Of a stretch of DNA of 64,000 nucleotides, positions 41,805 to 50,973 are shown one piece after another. Source of the stretch: Streptomyces sp. H27-H5 (GTDB lineage Bacteria > Actinomycetota > Actinomycetes > Streptomycetales > Streptomycetaceae); the NCBI RefSeq assembly GCF_026627505.1, contig NZ_JAPNLK010000041.1:1-64000 (forward strand), given 5' to 3'. A program made the position numbers and the translations under genes. Numbering within the stretch: position 1 is the stretch's first letter; every line of letters begins with the position of its first letter. The notes beneath the pieces were generated by a model that was given only the letters and a program-made list of their open reading frames with translations, ran no database searches and was not told the DNA's origin.

Positions 41805-43865
41805 ATGAGCTGGCTCCGGGCGCTGAAGCACACCGCCCTGGCCGGCATGAAGGTCGAACGCACCCGCCTCGAACCGCTCGTCGCCCTGCGCGCCGCCGTC
41901 GGCCTCGCGATCGTGATCGGCTTCGGGCTCGCCTTCCTGGGCCCCGGAGCGGCCGCCAGCTCCGCCTTCGGCGCGTTCATGGCCGCGATCGCCACCTTCC
42001 AGAAGAGCTGGCGCCCGCGTCCCGTCCTCGCCCTCGCCTCCGGGCTGACCCTGGCCGTCTCCACCTTCGTCGGCTACCTCGTCGGCTCCTCGCACACCGG
42101 CCTGTTCCTCGCCCTCCTCGCCGTCTGGACCTTCGCCGCGGGCCTCCTCTGGGCCGCCGGCCCCACCGCCGGGATCATCGCCTCCGGCAACGTCGCGGTC
42201 ATGCTCGTCACCGTGACCCTGCCGACCTCCGTCGCGCAGGCCGCCGGGCACGCCGCGATGATCGCCGCCGGCGGGGTGGTGCAGGCCCTGCTGATCGTGC
42301 TGTTCCCGATCCGTCGCTGGGGCGCCCAGCGCGACGCCCTGGCCGACGCCCTCGCAGCCGAGGCCGACTACGCCCGCCGGCTGCGCCACGACCCCGTCTG
42401 CGCCTTCGACCCGCAACCCCTGATGCGGGCCCGCGACGCCGCCACCGTGACCGCGCGTCAGGCCCGCCGTCGGCCCGCCGAACTGCACGGGGCGCGGGGG
42501 CTCGCCGAACGGGTCCGGCCCGTCCTCGCCTCCCTCGCCGACCCGGCCGTCGGGGCGCCGGCCGAGGGACCGGCGCGGGACCGGGTACGGGAACTGTTGG
42601 ACGCCGCCGGCACGGTGCTGGACGCCGCCGCGCGGGCGATCCGGCACGGGGACCCGGTACGCCTGCCCGCGCCGGCCCTGGCCGTGCTGAAGTCCCCCGA
42701 CACGGCGGACCTCCTGACCGGCGCGCCGCTGCGGGCCGCGCGCCGGCTCGCCGCGCTGCTGGACGACGTGCTGGAGACCGCCGAGCCCCGCTCCGGCCGG
42801 CCCGTCGCCCCCGACGCCTCGATGCTCCGGCCGACCCTGACCGCACTGGTGCCGACGGCCCTGAGGTCCGTACGGGCCGAACTGCACCCGGACTCGCCGA
42901 TCCTGCGGCACGCCGTGCGCGTCACCGCCGTGGCCTGCGCGGGCTACCTCATCGGGCAGGTCCTGCCGTTCGGGCACGGCTACTGGGCCCCGATGGCCTC
43001 CGTCATGATCATGCGGCCGGACTTCAGCCAGACGTACGCGCGGGCCGTCGCCCGCTTCACCGGAACCCTCGTCGGGGTCGCCGTCGCCACCGGCATCGTG
43101 CAGCTCGCGCAGCCGGGGATGTACCTGTCCGGGTTCCTCGCGGTGGTCAGCGCGGGCCTGATGTACGTCCTGATGCGCACCAGTTACGCCGTCTCGCAGG
43201 TCTGCGTGTCCGCGTACGTCGTCTTCCTGCTCGGCATGGGCGGCGTCCGCTGGGACCAGACCGTGCCCGACCGGGTCGCGCTCACCCTGGTCGGCGGACT
43301 CCTCGCGATGCTCGCCTACGCCCTCTACCCGGCCTGGGAGACCCCGCGGCTGCGCACCCGCCTCGCCGACTGGATCGCGGCCGACGGACGGTACGCGGCG
43401 GCCGTGCTCGGCCACTACGCCGCCCCGGCCGACGCCCGGCGGGCGGACGTGCGCACCGCCCTGCTGGCCGCCCGGGACGCCCGGATCGACTGGCAGGACG
43501 CCGTGGACCGGGCGGCCGGGGAACCGGTGCGCCACCGCGGCCTGTCCCGTGCGGCGGCCGACGGCGCGGGCGAGGCGGTGGCCGCCCTCGGGCGTAACGC
43601 GATGCTGCTGGAGGCCCACCTCCCGGACCGCTCGCAGGCCCCGGTGCCCGGTGCGGCCGCCCTGGCCGAGGCGGTGCGCGCCGACACCGAGGCGGGTGCG
43701 AAGGAGGTCCGGGAGCGCGGTGTCCCGCGATGGGAGCGCGTGCGCACGCTGGTCGCGGACGAGGGTGCGCCGGTGTGGGGCGCCCCGGACCCGGGGGTGC
43801 TGCGAGCTGCCGGCCGGCAGCTCCTGGACGCGCTGGACGAGGTGTCCGAGGCGCTGCGGACCTGA
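41805..43865 (+). CDS. FUSC family membrane protein (aromatic-acid-exporter-like)
   Basis: A 686-residue protein built from two similar halves. Each has a block of ~6 membrane helices (about 20-170 and 360-510) followed by a long helical cytoplasmic region. The second block carries GYLIGQVLPFGHGYWAPMASVMIMRPDF, the FUSC_2 signature seen in YccS/AaeB-type efflux proteins. It probably exports a toxic anion or aromatic acid, with the substrate unknown. Alanine and arginine are very frequent in the soluble parts. Confidence 0.87.
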   Translation: MSWLRALKHTALAGMKVERTRLEPLVALRAAVGLAIVIGFGLAFLGPGAAASSAFGAFMAAIATFQKSWRPRPVLALASGLTLAVSTFVGYLVGSSHTGLFLALLAVWTFAAGLLWAAGPTAGIIASGNVAVMLVTVTLPTSVAQAAGHAAMIAAGGVVQALLIVLFPIRRWGAQRDALADALAAEADYARRLRHDPVCAFDPQPLMRARDAATVTARQARRRPAELHGARGLAERVRPVLASLADPAVGAPAEGPARDRVRELLDAAGTVLDAAARAIRHGDPVRLPAPALAVLKSPDTADLLTGAPLRAARRLAALLDDVLETAEPRSGRPVAPDASMLRPTLTALVPTALRSVRAELHPDSPILRHAVRVTAVACAGYLIGQVLPFGHGYWAPMASVMIMRPDFSQTYARAVARFTGTLVGVAVATGIVQLAQPGMYLSGFLAVVSAGLMYVLMRTSYAVSQVCVSAYVVFLLGMGGVRWDQTVPDRVALTLVGGLLAMLAYALYPAWETPRLRTRLADWIAADGRYAAAVLGHYAAPADARRADVRTALLAARDARIDWQDAVDRAAGEPVRHRGLSRAAADGAGEAVAALGRNAMLLEAHLPDRSQAPVPGAAALAEAVRADTEAGAKEVRERGVPRWERVRTLVADEGAPVWGAPDPGVLRAAGRQLLDALDEVSEALRT

Positions 43866-44040
43866 GGGCCCGGCCCGCGGTCGCCGTCTTCCCCTTTCCC
43901 GACGGGAAGAGGAAGGGGCGCCCCGCGTGAAGGGGAAGGGCCGCCCCGCGCGCGAATGCGCCGGTCGCGCCCGACACAATGCGAGGGTCGCTCCCGGGAC
44001 GAATGCGGTGGCCGCTCCGGTGACGACGACAGCACCCTCC

Positions 44041-44065
44041 GTGCACGTGCATCTGCCCATGCAGC
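44041..44065. promoter_or_regulatory. Operator copy 1 of the XRE/DUF397 cluster
   Basis: The first 18 bp, GTGCACGTGCATCTGCCC, recur exactly in reverse orientation at 45204-45221, and 23 of 25 positions match over the full length. It contains the palindrome TGCACGTGCA. A TATGAT -10 lies at 44082-44087, so the site covers the -35 region of the DUF397 promoter, as a repressor site would. Confidence 0.7.
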
Positions 44066-44124
44066 TGCTTATGAACAGAGCTATGATCCGGTGCAGTTGA
44101 CATCTGCACTATCGGGGGCTTCCT

Positions 44125-44370
44125 GTGGACCACGCGTACAACGGGATGGCAGCTGCAGAACTCGCTTCCTTGTACGGGCTGACCTGGCAGAAGAGCAGAC
44201 ACAGCAACTCGCAAGGTTCCTGTGTCGAGTTCGCGAAACTGCCGGACGGCGATGTCGCCATGCGCAATTCGCGATTCCCGGACGGTCCGGCCCTGGTCTA
44301 CACGCCGGCGGAGATAGAGGCGCTGCTCCTGGGCGTCAAGGACGGCGAGTTCGACCACCTGATCGCCTGA
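44125..44370 (+). CDS. DUF397 small protein
   Basis: An 81-residue DUF397 protein. The conserved core WQKSRHSNSQGSCVEFAKL, then VAMRNSRFPDGPALVYT, is easily seen. In Streptomyces these proteins come with XRE/DUF5753 regulators of the WhiJ/AbaA type and are thought to modulate them. The GTG at 44125 follows GGGGG; ATG 44146 is an alternative. An operator-like repeat overlaps its promoter. Confidence 0.9.
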   Translation: MDHAYNGMAAAELASLYGLTWQKSRHSNSQGSCVEFAKLPDGDVAMRNSRFPDGPALVYTPAEIEALLLGVKDGEFDHLIA

Positions 44371-44405
44371 TCGGAACCTGATCGAAACAGCGCAATGATC
44401 AAGCC

Positions 44406-44417
44406 ATGCACGTGCAC
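44406..44417. promoter_or_regulatory. Operator copy 3 (partial) downstream of DUF397
   Basis: ATGCACGTGCAC has the same 12-bp core as the two long operator copies (in the orientation of copy 2), directly before the terminator. Confidence 0.45.
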
Positions 44418-44418
44418 T

Positions 44419-44451
44419 GGCCGGGACTGATCGAAAGGATCAATCCCGGCC
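44419..44451 (+). terminator. Terminator of the DUF397 gene
   Basis: GGCCGGGA / TCCCGGCC stem with a 2x2 internal mismatch, a further GATC / GATC stem and a GAAAG loop, followed by GGTT. Confidence 0.75.
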
Positions 44452-44546
44452 GGTTGCCGTTCATGGGCTGAATTTCCCCCGCGGACGCGCGGGTGACGCC
44501 CCCTCGATCGGTGGGGACGTCGGGACGGTCGACGGGTGACGTCGGG

Positions 44547-45065
44547 TCAGTCCTGGAGCATGAAGAGCGCCCAGACGACCTTGCCGGTCAGGCGCCCGGC
44601 GAGCGGGTGCCAACCCCAGCTGTCGCTGTACGAGTCCACCAGGAACAGCCCCCGCCCGGACTCCAGGTCGAAGTTCTCCTCGGTCCGCTCCGGCGAGAAC
44701 GCCCCGCCCGGCCGGTCCTCGCTGGGGTCCCGCACCGCACACACCAACCGGGTGCTCCACCGCATCAAGTGCAGCCGAACCGGCGGCTCCGGCGCGTCCG
44801 AACCCGGGCGTCCCACCCTGTCCTCGTCGGGCAGGGCATGGCGCAGCGCGTTGGTGACGAGCTCGGAGACGACGAGGGAGACATCGTCGAACCGGTCGTC
44901 GAGGCCCCAGTGGGACAGCGTCGACCGGGTGAACGAACGCGCCCCGCGGACGGCCTCGAAGCGGGCGGGCAGGGCACAGGAGGCGGACCCGGAGACAGCC
45001 GTGGGGTCGACCGGGGGCAGCCCCTGCCGTAACGGCTCGAGCATGGTCGATCCATTCGTCCCCAT
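44547..45065 (-). CDS. RsbW-like small ATPase of the WhiJ/AbaA-type cluster
   Basis: A 172-residue HATPase_c_2 protein. The N box is VVSELVTNALRHAL and the G-box region reads SGRGLFLVDSYSDSWGW. Genes of this type stand beside DUF397 and XRE/DUF5753 genes throughout Streptomyces; a role in serine phosphorylation of a partner is inferred from the fold. The start at 45065 (MGTNGSTMLEPL) has GGGAGTG upstream; ATG 45044 is possible. It is divergent from the XRE gene across a 369-bp gap. Confidence 0.87.
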   Translation of the reverse strand: MGTNGSTMLEPLRQGLPPVDPTAVSGSASCALPARFEAVRGARSFTRSTLSHWGLDDRFDDVSLVVSELVTNALRHALPDEDRVGRPGSDAPEPPVRLHLMRWSTRLVCAVRDPSEDRPGGAFSPERTEENFDLESGRGLFLVDSYSDSWGWHPLAGRLTGKVVWALFMLQD

Positions 45066-45196
45066 GCGAGGCACTCCCGGGATTCGCGGACGGAGCGGTG
45101 GCTGTCGTCCAGAAAGAACTGCGGGGTGGGTCGGTCCGGCTCCTGCGCGATGAAGAACGCAGGTGCGCGGGACCATCGTTCCGAATGCGGAAGCCG

Positions 45197-45221
45197 GATG
45201 CAAGGGCAGATGCACGTGCAC
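45197..45221. promoter_or_regulatory. Operator copy 2 of the XRE/DUF397 cluster
   Basis: Inverted copy of the 44041-44065 element (GGGCAGATGCACGTGCAC on the plus strand). It lies in the 369-bp gap (45066-45434) between the divergent ATPase and XRE genes, 132 bp from the ATPase start. The rest of this gap is AT-rich from ~45240 to 45340 and probably holds the XRE promoter; no gene is seen in it. Confidence 0.68.
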
Positions 45222-45434
45222 GCGCCGGACCTGTCCGCTCCCGTGACGGTTCTTGCTCATTTCTTCCTACGCATACTTACGGACTTCTTTTCCGGGACGC
45301 CGGATTCCGTTACAGAACGAGTACGGGTCATAGCGTTTTGGTGGCAGACTGCGGGCCCTGGGGTTCGGGGGCCCCGGGACGCGACACACCGCGCAGACCA
45401 CGCGCACACCATTGCGATGGGGAGGGCAGGACTA

Positions 45435-46295
45435 GTGACCGCAGACGCCGGCGGTTCCGTGGTGCGCCGCATCCTCCTGGGCTCACAGCTCAGGCGACTC
45501 CGAGAATCCCGCGGCATCACCCGTGAGGCGGCCGGCTACTCGATCCGCGCATCCGAATCGAAGATCAGCCGCTTGGAGTTGGGAAGGGTGAGCTTCAAGG
45601 CAAGGGACGTCGAGGACCTCCTGACGCTCTACGGAGTGACCGACGGCGCGGAGCGGGAGTCCCTCCTGGGGCTGGTCCGCGAGGCCAACGCCGCGGGCTG
45701 GTGGCACAGTTACGGCGACGTGCTGCCCGGGTGGTTCCAGACGTACATCGGACTGGAGGGTGCGGCCTCGCTCATCCGCATCTACGAAGTCCAGTTCGTC
45801 CACGGCCTGCTGCAGACCGAGGCCTACGCGCACGCCGTCGTCAAGCGCGGCATGCCCGGCGCCACGCCCGGCGAGATCGACCGCCGCGTCGCCCTGCGCC
45901 TGGAGCGCCAGAAGGTCCTCGTGTCGGAGAGCGCCCCGGTCTTCCACGCCGTCCTCGACGAGGCCGCGCTGCGCCGCCCCTACGGCGACCGCGACGTGAT
46001 GCGCGGGCAGTTGGAGCACCTCATCGAGGTCTCGCAGCGGCCCAACGTGCAACTTCAGGTCATGCCCTTCTCCTTCGGCGGGCACGCCGGTGAGAGCGGA
46101 GCCTTCACCCTGCTGCGCTTCCCGGAGTCCGATCTCCAGGACATCGTGTATCTGGAACAGCTCACCAGTGCCCTCTACCTGGACAAAGAAGAGGAAGTGG
46201 GTCAGTACGCGCGGGCCATGGAGCGGCTCCAGGAGGACTGCCCCGACGCGGACCGGACCCGCGATCTCCTGCGCGGACTGCTCCAACTGTCTTGA
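45435..46295 (+). CDS. XRE family regulator with DUF5753 (WhiJ-like)
   Basis: A 286-residue regulator. An N-terminal helix-turn-helix (~10-65; LRRLRESRGITREAAGYSIRASESKISRLE) is followed by the DUF5753 sensor-like domain containing WFQTYIGLEGAASLIRIYEVQFVHGLLQTEAYA. This is the WhiJ family, where the regulator controls development or antibiotic genes together with a DUF397 partner. GGGGAGGG stands before the GTG at 45435; the ATG at 45417 in the same frame is the alternative. It is the likely reader of the repeated TGCACGTGCA operators. Confidence 0.9.
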   Translation: MTADAGGSVVRRILLGSQLRRLRESRGITREAAGYSIRASESKISRLELGRVSFKARDVEDLLTLYGVTDGAERESLLGLVREANAAGWWHSYGDVLPGWFQTYIGLEGAASLIRIYEVQFVHGLLQTEAYAHAVVKRGMPGATPGEIDRRVALRLERQKVLVSESAPVFHAVLDEAALRRPYGDRDVMRGQLEHLIEVSQRPNVQLQVMPFSFGGHAGESGAFTLLRFPESDLQDIVYLEQLTSALYLDKEEEVGQYARAMERLQEDCPDADRTRDLLRGLLQLS

Positions 46296-46387
46296 TCCGC
46301 ACGTACTATGACGTCTGATCAGTGCATGACGATGACCGATCGGTCTCCGGTGCAGCGCACGGGTGCGCGCTCGCAGTAAGGGATGGC

Positions 46388-47845
46388 ATGTCCATATTCG
46401 ACGACCTGGCTCACCAGTACATCGACGGCGAATGGCTGGCCGGCACCGGTTCGTGGGACATCATCGACGTCAACCCGTACAACGGGGAGAAGCTCGCGGC
46501 CATCACGGTGGCCACCGTCGAGCAGGTCGACCGGGCCTACCGCGCCGCCGAGCGCGCCCAGAAGGAATGGGCCGCCACCAGCCCCTACGCGAGACGCGCC
46601 GTCCTGGAGCGCGCCCTGCGGATCACCGAGGACCGCCGCAAGGAAATCGTCGAGGCGATGATCGACGAGCTCGGCGGCACCCGCCCCAAGGCCGAGTACG
46701 AGGTCGACCTCGCGAGGGAGTTCATCCGCGAGGCGATCCAGCTGGCCATCCGGCCCGAGGGTCGCATCCTGCCCTCCCCGGTCGCGGGCAAGGAGAACCG
46801 CGTCCAGCGGCTCCCCGTCGGCGTCGTCGCGGTCATCAGCCCCTTCAACTTCCCCTTCCTGGTGACGATCAAGTCCGTCGCCCCGGCCCTGGCCCTCGGC
46901 AACGCCGTCCTGATCAAGCCCAACCAGAACGCGCCCGTGGTCGGCGGCGGGGTCATCGCCAAGATCTTCGAGGACGCGGGCCTGCCGGCCGGCCTGCTCA
47001 ACGTCCTGGTCACCGACATCGCCGAGATAGGCGACGCGATCCTCACCCACCCCGTCCCGAAGGTGATCTCCTTCGCCGGATCGGACCGGGTCGGACGGCA
47101 CGTCGGCGCGGTCGCCGCCCGCCACTTCAAGCGGACCGTCCTGGAACTCAGCGGCAACAGCGCGCTGGTCGTCCTCGACGACGCCGACCTCGACTACGCC
47201 GTGGACGCCGCCGTCTTCAGCCGGTTCGTGTACCAGGGTCAGGTCTGCATGGCCGCCAACCGCATCCTCGTCGACGCCTGCGTCGCCGAGGAGTTCACCG
47301 AGAAGTTCACCGCGCGGGTGCGCGGCCTGAAGACCGGTGACCCGCGCGAGGCCGACACCCACATCGGCCCGCTGATCAACTCCTTCCAGGCCGACGCGCT
47401 CACCGCCCTCGTGGACCGCGCCGTCGAGTCCGGCGCCCAGGCGCTCGTACGAGGGTCTACGCGCGGCAACCTCGTCGAACCGACCGTGCTGGCCGGCCTC
47501 CCCGAGGACTCCCCGCTGCTGGGCCAGGAGATCTTCGGCCCGGTCGCGCTGCTCGTGGTCTTCGACGGCGAGGACGACGCGGTCCGCCTCACGAACGCGA
47601 CCCCGTACGGGCTCAGCGGAGCGGTCCACACGCGCGACGTGGAACGCGGGGTCCGCTTCGCGCAGCGGATCGAGACCGGGATGATCCACGTCAACGACTC
47701 CACCATCGGCGACGAGCCGCTGGCGGCCTTCGGCGGCGAGAAGGCCTCGGGTCTGGGACGGCTGAACGGCGACGCCACGGTGGAGGCCTTCACCACCCAG
47801 AAATGGATCTCGGTCCAGCACGGACGGACGCAGTTCCCGTTCTAG
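46388..47845 (+). CDS. NAD(P)-dependent aldehyde dehydrogenase
   Basis: A 485-residue ALDH of the aromatic/vanillin-type group. The catalytic Cys lies in YQGQVCMAANR and the general-base Glu in VLELSGNSALVVL, while the cofactor motif begins ISPFNFPF. It oxidises an aldehyde to an acid. The benzaldehyde/vanillin preference is suggested only by overall resemblance. AAGGGATGGC precedes the ATG at 46388; an upstream GTG at 46322 adds non-family sequence. Confidence 0.92.
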   Translation: MSIFDDLAHQYIDGEWLAGTGSWDIIDVNPYNGEKLAAITVATVEQVDRAYRAAERAQKEWAATSPYARRAVLERALRITEDRRKEIVEAMIDELGGTRPKAEYEVDLAREFIREAIQLAIRPEGRILPSPVAGKENRVQRLPVGVVAVISPFNFPFLVTIKSVAPALALGNAVLIKPNQNAPVVGGGVIAKIFEDAGLPAGLLNVLVTDIAEIGDAILTHPVPKVISFAGSDRVGRHVGAVAARHFKRTVLELSGNSALVVLDDADLDYAVDAAVFSRFVYQGQVCMAANRILVDACVAEEFTEKFTARVRGLKTGDPREADTHIGPLINSFQADALTALVDRAVESGAQALVRGSTRGNLVEPTVLAGLPEDSPLLGQEIFGPVALLVVFDGEDDAVRLTNATPYGLSGAVHTRDVERGVRFAQRIETGMIHVNDSTIGDEPLAAFGGEKASGLGRLNGDATVEAFTTQKWISVQHGRTQFPF

Positions 47846-47908
47846 GCGGGGCTCCTCTTAGACTCGGCCGGGCAAGCTGCAGGCGCGCACGTCCCGGGGA
47901 GAGCCGAG

Positions 47909-49984
47909 TTGACCAACATTCCGGAGACCGGGCGGACCCAGCGGGTCCAGAACCGCCTCGTGATCATCCAGATAGTGGTCTTCTCGCTGCTGCTGACGCT
48001 CGGCGGGCGCCTCTGGTACCTCCAGATCCGCAACGGCCAGGAATACACGGACGAGGCGAAGAACAACCACACGCAGCAGGTGGTCCAGCCCGCCGTGCGC
48101 GGTTCCATCCTCGACTCCCGCGGGGTCCCGCTGGCCGACAACGAGACCCGCATGGTGGTCTCCGCCAGCCGCACCGACCTGTCGAAGATGAAGGACCGCG
48201 GCAAGGACGTCCTGACCCGTCTCGCCGGTGTCCTCGGCCTCGACGCCGCCGAGGTCACCGACAGCGTCCGGCTGTGCGACGCCAAGACCCCCAAGCCCTG
48301 CTGGAACGGATCCCCGTACCAGCCGATCCCCATCACCGACGAGGCGACCACCGAGCAGGTCCTGGAGATACGCGAGCACGCCGAGCAGTTCCCCGGCATC
48401 ACCGCCGAACCCACCGCCCTGCGCCGCTACGCCGCCCCCGACCAGGCCAACACCTCACAGGTCCTGGGCTACCTCTCCCCGGTCACCGACGAGGAGATCA
48501 CCAAGGCCAAGAACTCGGACTCCCCGTACCTGCGCTCCGACCAGGTGGGCCGCTCCGGCCTGGAGCGCACGTACGACAAGGACCTCCGCGGCAAGGCCGG
48601 CGTGACCCACTACGAGGTGGACAACCTCGGCCGGGTCATCGGCCAGGCCGAGAGCGTCAAGCCGCAGCCCGGATCGAACGTCGTCACCTCGATCGACTCG
48701 CGGGTGCAGGCCGTCGCCGAGCGGGAACTGAACGGCGCGATGATCGAGGCCCGCAAGGGCTACGACAAGAACACGCACCGCAACTACGAGGCCGACTCCG
48801 GCGCCGTCGTCGTCATGGAGTCCAAGACCGGCCGGATCGTCGCGATGGCCTCCAACCCGACCTACGACCCCAACGCCTGGGTCGGCGGGATCTCGGCCAA
48901 GGACTACAAGGCCCTCACCGAGAAGGGCTCCAACTACCCGCTGCTGAACCGGGCCATCCAGGGCCAGGCCGCCCCCGGCTCCATCTTCAAGGTGGTCACC
49001 TCCACGGCCGCCGTGAACGCCGGCTACCCCTTCAACGGCCGCTACCCCTGCCCCAGCTCGTACTCGGTGGGCAGCCAGACCTTCACCAACTTCGAGTCCC
49101 AGGGCTACGGCGACATCACCATCGGCAAGGCCCTCGAAGTCTCCTGCGACACCGTCTACTACGGCATCGCGGACCGTGAGTGGAAGAAGGACGGCGGCAT
49201 CAAGCCCAAGAAGAACCCCGAGGACTGGTTCTTCAAGACGGCCCACGAGTTCGGCCTGGGCAAGCGCACCGGCATCGACCTGCCCAGCGAGGTGCCCGGC
49301 CGGGTCCCCGACCGGCAGTGGAAGAAGGACTTCTTCGAGGCGAGCAAGGCCGCCTGGTGCCGGGACGGCAAGAAGGACGGCACCTACGGCGAGAAGATCG
49401 CCTACGAGAACTGCCGCCAGGGCAATCAGCTCCGCGAGGGCGACGCGATCAACTACTCCATCGGCCAGGGCGACACCCTCGTCACCCCGCTCCAGATGGC
49501 CTCCGTCTACGCGGCCATCGCCAACGGCGGGACCCTGCACCAGCCCGCCGTCGGCAAGGCCGTCATCAGCCCCGACGGCACCTCGGCCCGGGAGATCGCG
49601 CCCAAGGAACTGGGCCGCCTCCCCATGGACAAGAAGCTCCGGGACAACATCGACCAGGCCCTGGCCTCCGTGGTCACCGACGGCAGCGCCGCCTGGCGCT
49701 TCGGCGGCTGGCCGCAGAAGCAGATCCCGATGCACGCGAAGACCGGCACCGCCGAGGTCCAGGGCAAGCAGACCACCTCGTGGTTCGCCTCGTACACCGC
49801 CGACTACTCGATCGTGATGACGATCTCGCAGGGCGGCACCGGCTCCGGCGCCTCGGGCCCGGCGGTCCGCAACATCTACGAGGCCATGTACGGCCTGGAC
49901 GACGCCGGCAAGCAGGACCTCTCCAAGGCCCTCCTGCCCAAGCCCCGCACCGCGCTCCCCGCGATCAAGCCGGAAGCCCGCTAG
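47909..49984 (+). CDS. mrdA: Penicillin-binding protein 2 (class B transpeptidase)
   Basis: A 691-residue PBP2. One N-terminal membrane helix (~18-40) comes first, then a dimerisation domain beginning RGSILDSRGVPLADN, then the transpeptidase. The active-site S358-xx-K361 lies in APGSIFKVV, the SxN-type motif is SCD in EVSCDTVYYG, and K611-T-G is in HAKTGTAEVQ. Four Cys residues in the mature domain may form disulfides. It cross-links peptidoglycan outside the membrane. The TTG start follows GGGGAG. TAGACT at ~47860 may be its -10. No rodA adjoins it here. Confidence 0.93.
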   Translation: MTNIPETGRTQRVQNRLVIIQIVVFSLLLTLGGRLWYLQIRNGQEYTDEAKNNHTQQVVQPAVRGSILDSRGVPLADNETRMVVSASRTDLSKMKDRGKDVLTRLAGVLGLDAAEVTDSVRLCDAKTPKPCWNGSPYQPIPITDEATTEQVLEIREHAEQFPGITAEPTALRRYAAPDQANTSQVLGYLSPVTDEEITKAKNSDSPYLRSDQVGRSGLERTYDKDLRGKAGVTHYEVDNLGRVIGQAESVKPQPGSNVVTSIDSRVQAVAERELNGAMIEARKGYDKNTHRNYEADSGAVVVMESKTGRIVAMASNPTYDPNAWVGGISAKDYKALTEKGSNYPLLNRAIQGQAAPGSIFKVVTSTAAVNAGYPFNGRYPCPSSYSVGSQTFTNFESQGYGDITIGKALEVSCDTVYYGIADREWKKDGGIKPKKNPEDWFFKTAHEFGLGKRTGIDLPSEVPGRVPDRQWKKDFFEASKAAWCRDGKKDGTYGEKIAYENCRQGNQLREGDAINYSIGQGDTLVTPLQMASVYAAIANGGTLHQPAVGKAVISPDGTSAREIAPKELGRLPMDKKLRDNIDQALASVVTDGSAAWRFGGWPQKQIPMHAKTGTAEVQGKQTTSWFASYTADYSIVMTISQGGTGSGASGPAVRNIYEAMYGLDDAGKQDLSKALLPKPRTALPAIKPEAR

Positions 49985-50010
49985 GCCGTCGCACGTCTTG
50001 GCGCGCGGGC

Positions 50011-50041
50011 TTGCACCTCACGTGGCGTGAGGCGCCACAGT
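50011..50041 (+). promoter_or_regulatory. tipA promoter and TipA operator
   Basis: -35 TTGCAC (50011-50016) and -10-like CACAGT (50036-50041) are 19 bp apart, the long spacer typical of MerR-type promoters. The 17-bp palindrome CCTCACG-TGG-CGTGAGG (50016-50032) fills the spacer. It closely resembles the known tipA promoter, which starts TTGCACCTCACG. Confidence 0.88.
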
Positions 50042-50073
50042 GAGGGGCGTACTCGACCAGAGGAGCGGGAACG

Positions 50074-50832
50074 ATGGGCCATTCCGTGGGCCAGGTCGCC
50101 GGGTTCGCCGGAGTCACGGTGCGCACCCTGCACCACTACGACGAGATCGGGCTGCTCTCCCCGAGCGGCCGCAACCACGCGGGGCACCGGCGGTACGACG
50201 ACGCCGACCTCGACCGGTTGCAGCGCATCCTGTTCTACCGGGAGCTCGGCTTCCCGCTCGACGAGGTCGCCGTATTGCTGGACGACCCGGAATCGGACCC
50301 GAGGGAGCACCTGCGCCGGCAGCACGCCCTCCTGACCGACCGGATCGCCCGGCTCCAGCAGATGGCCAAGGCCGTCGAGCACGCCATGGAGGCGAAGAAG
50401 ATGGGCATCGACCTCACGCCCGAGGAGCGGTTCGAGGTGTTCGGGGACAAGGATCCCGAGCGGTACGAGCAGGAGGCGCGGGAGCGCTGGGGCGACACCG
50501 AGACCTACGCGGAGTCGCAGCGCCGGGCCGCCACGTACACGAAGGACGACTGGAAGCTGATGCAGGACCAGGTGGCGGACTGGGGTGTCCGCTACTCGGC
50601 CCTGATGGACGCCGGCGAGCCCGCCGACGGCGAGCGCGCCATGGACATGGCCGAGGAGCACCGGCAGCACATCGGCACGTGGTTCTACGACTGCGGGTAC
50701 GAGCTCCACACGTGCCTCGGCGACATGTACGTCGCCGACGAGCGGTTCAAGGAGTTCTACGACTCGATGCGGACGGGTCTCGCCGAGCACCTGCGGGACG
50801 CGATCACCGCCAACGCCATCCGGAAGGTGTAG
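50074..50832 (+). CDS. tipA: Thiopeptide-responsive MerR-family regulator TipAL
   Basis: A 252-residue TipAL homologue. Residues 1-70 form the MerR DNA-binding domain (VGQVAGFAGVTVRTLHHYDEIGLL), then a coiled coil, then the TipAS ligand-binding globin-like domain. Cys214 in ELHTCLGDMY is the residue that covalently traps thiostrepton in S. lividans TipA. Known biology: the ligand-bound form activates its own promoter, and multidrug recognition follows. The operator lies in its own promoter, and an internal start for the short form is present. Confidence 0.95.
   Translation: MGHSVGQVAGFAGVTVRTLHHYDEIGLLSPSGRNHAGHRRYDDADLDRLQRILFYRELGFPLDEVAVLLDDPESDPREHLRRQHALLTDRIARLQQMAKAVEHAMEAKKMGIDLTPEERFEVFGDKDPERYEQEARERWGDTETYAESQRRAATYTKDDWKLMQDQVADWGVRYSALMDAGEPADGERAMDMAEEHRQHIGTWFYDCGYELHTCLGDMYVADERFKEFYDSMRTGLAEHLRDAITANAIRKV
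50401..50832 (+). CDS. tipA: Internal translation product TipAS
   Basis: In-frame ATG at codon 110, MGIDLTPEERFEVFG, with GGAGG 8 nt upstream. This is exactly where TipAS begins in S. lividans. The 143-residue product would be a soluble antibiotic-binding protein lacking the DNA-binding domain, able to sequester thiopeptides. Confidence 0.8.
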   Translation: MGIDLTPEERFEVFGDKDPERYEQEARERWGDTETYAESQRRAATYTKDDWKLMQDQVADWGVRYSALMDAGEPADGERAMDMAEEHRQHIGTWFYDCGYELHTCLGDMYVADERFKEFYDSMRTGLAEHLRDAITANAIRKV

Positions 50833-50860
50833 CCGGGGCGCGGGCAGAAGTTCCCCGCCC

Positions 50861-50894
50861 GGTCCCCGCAGGTACCTGGAACCTGGCGGGGACC
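50861..50894 (+). terminator. tipA terminator
   Basis: GGTCCCCGC / GCGGGGACC stem continued by AGGT / ACCT after a single-base bulge; 28 bp past the tipA stop. Confidence 0.75.
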
Positions 50895-50973
50895 GTGTGC
50901 GTTCATAATTGGAACCACCCGTCCTGCCTCGTGTCCCCGCACACACCCCCCGATCCAGGAGATCCCGGAACTC

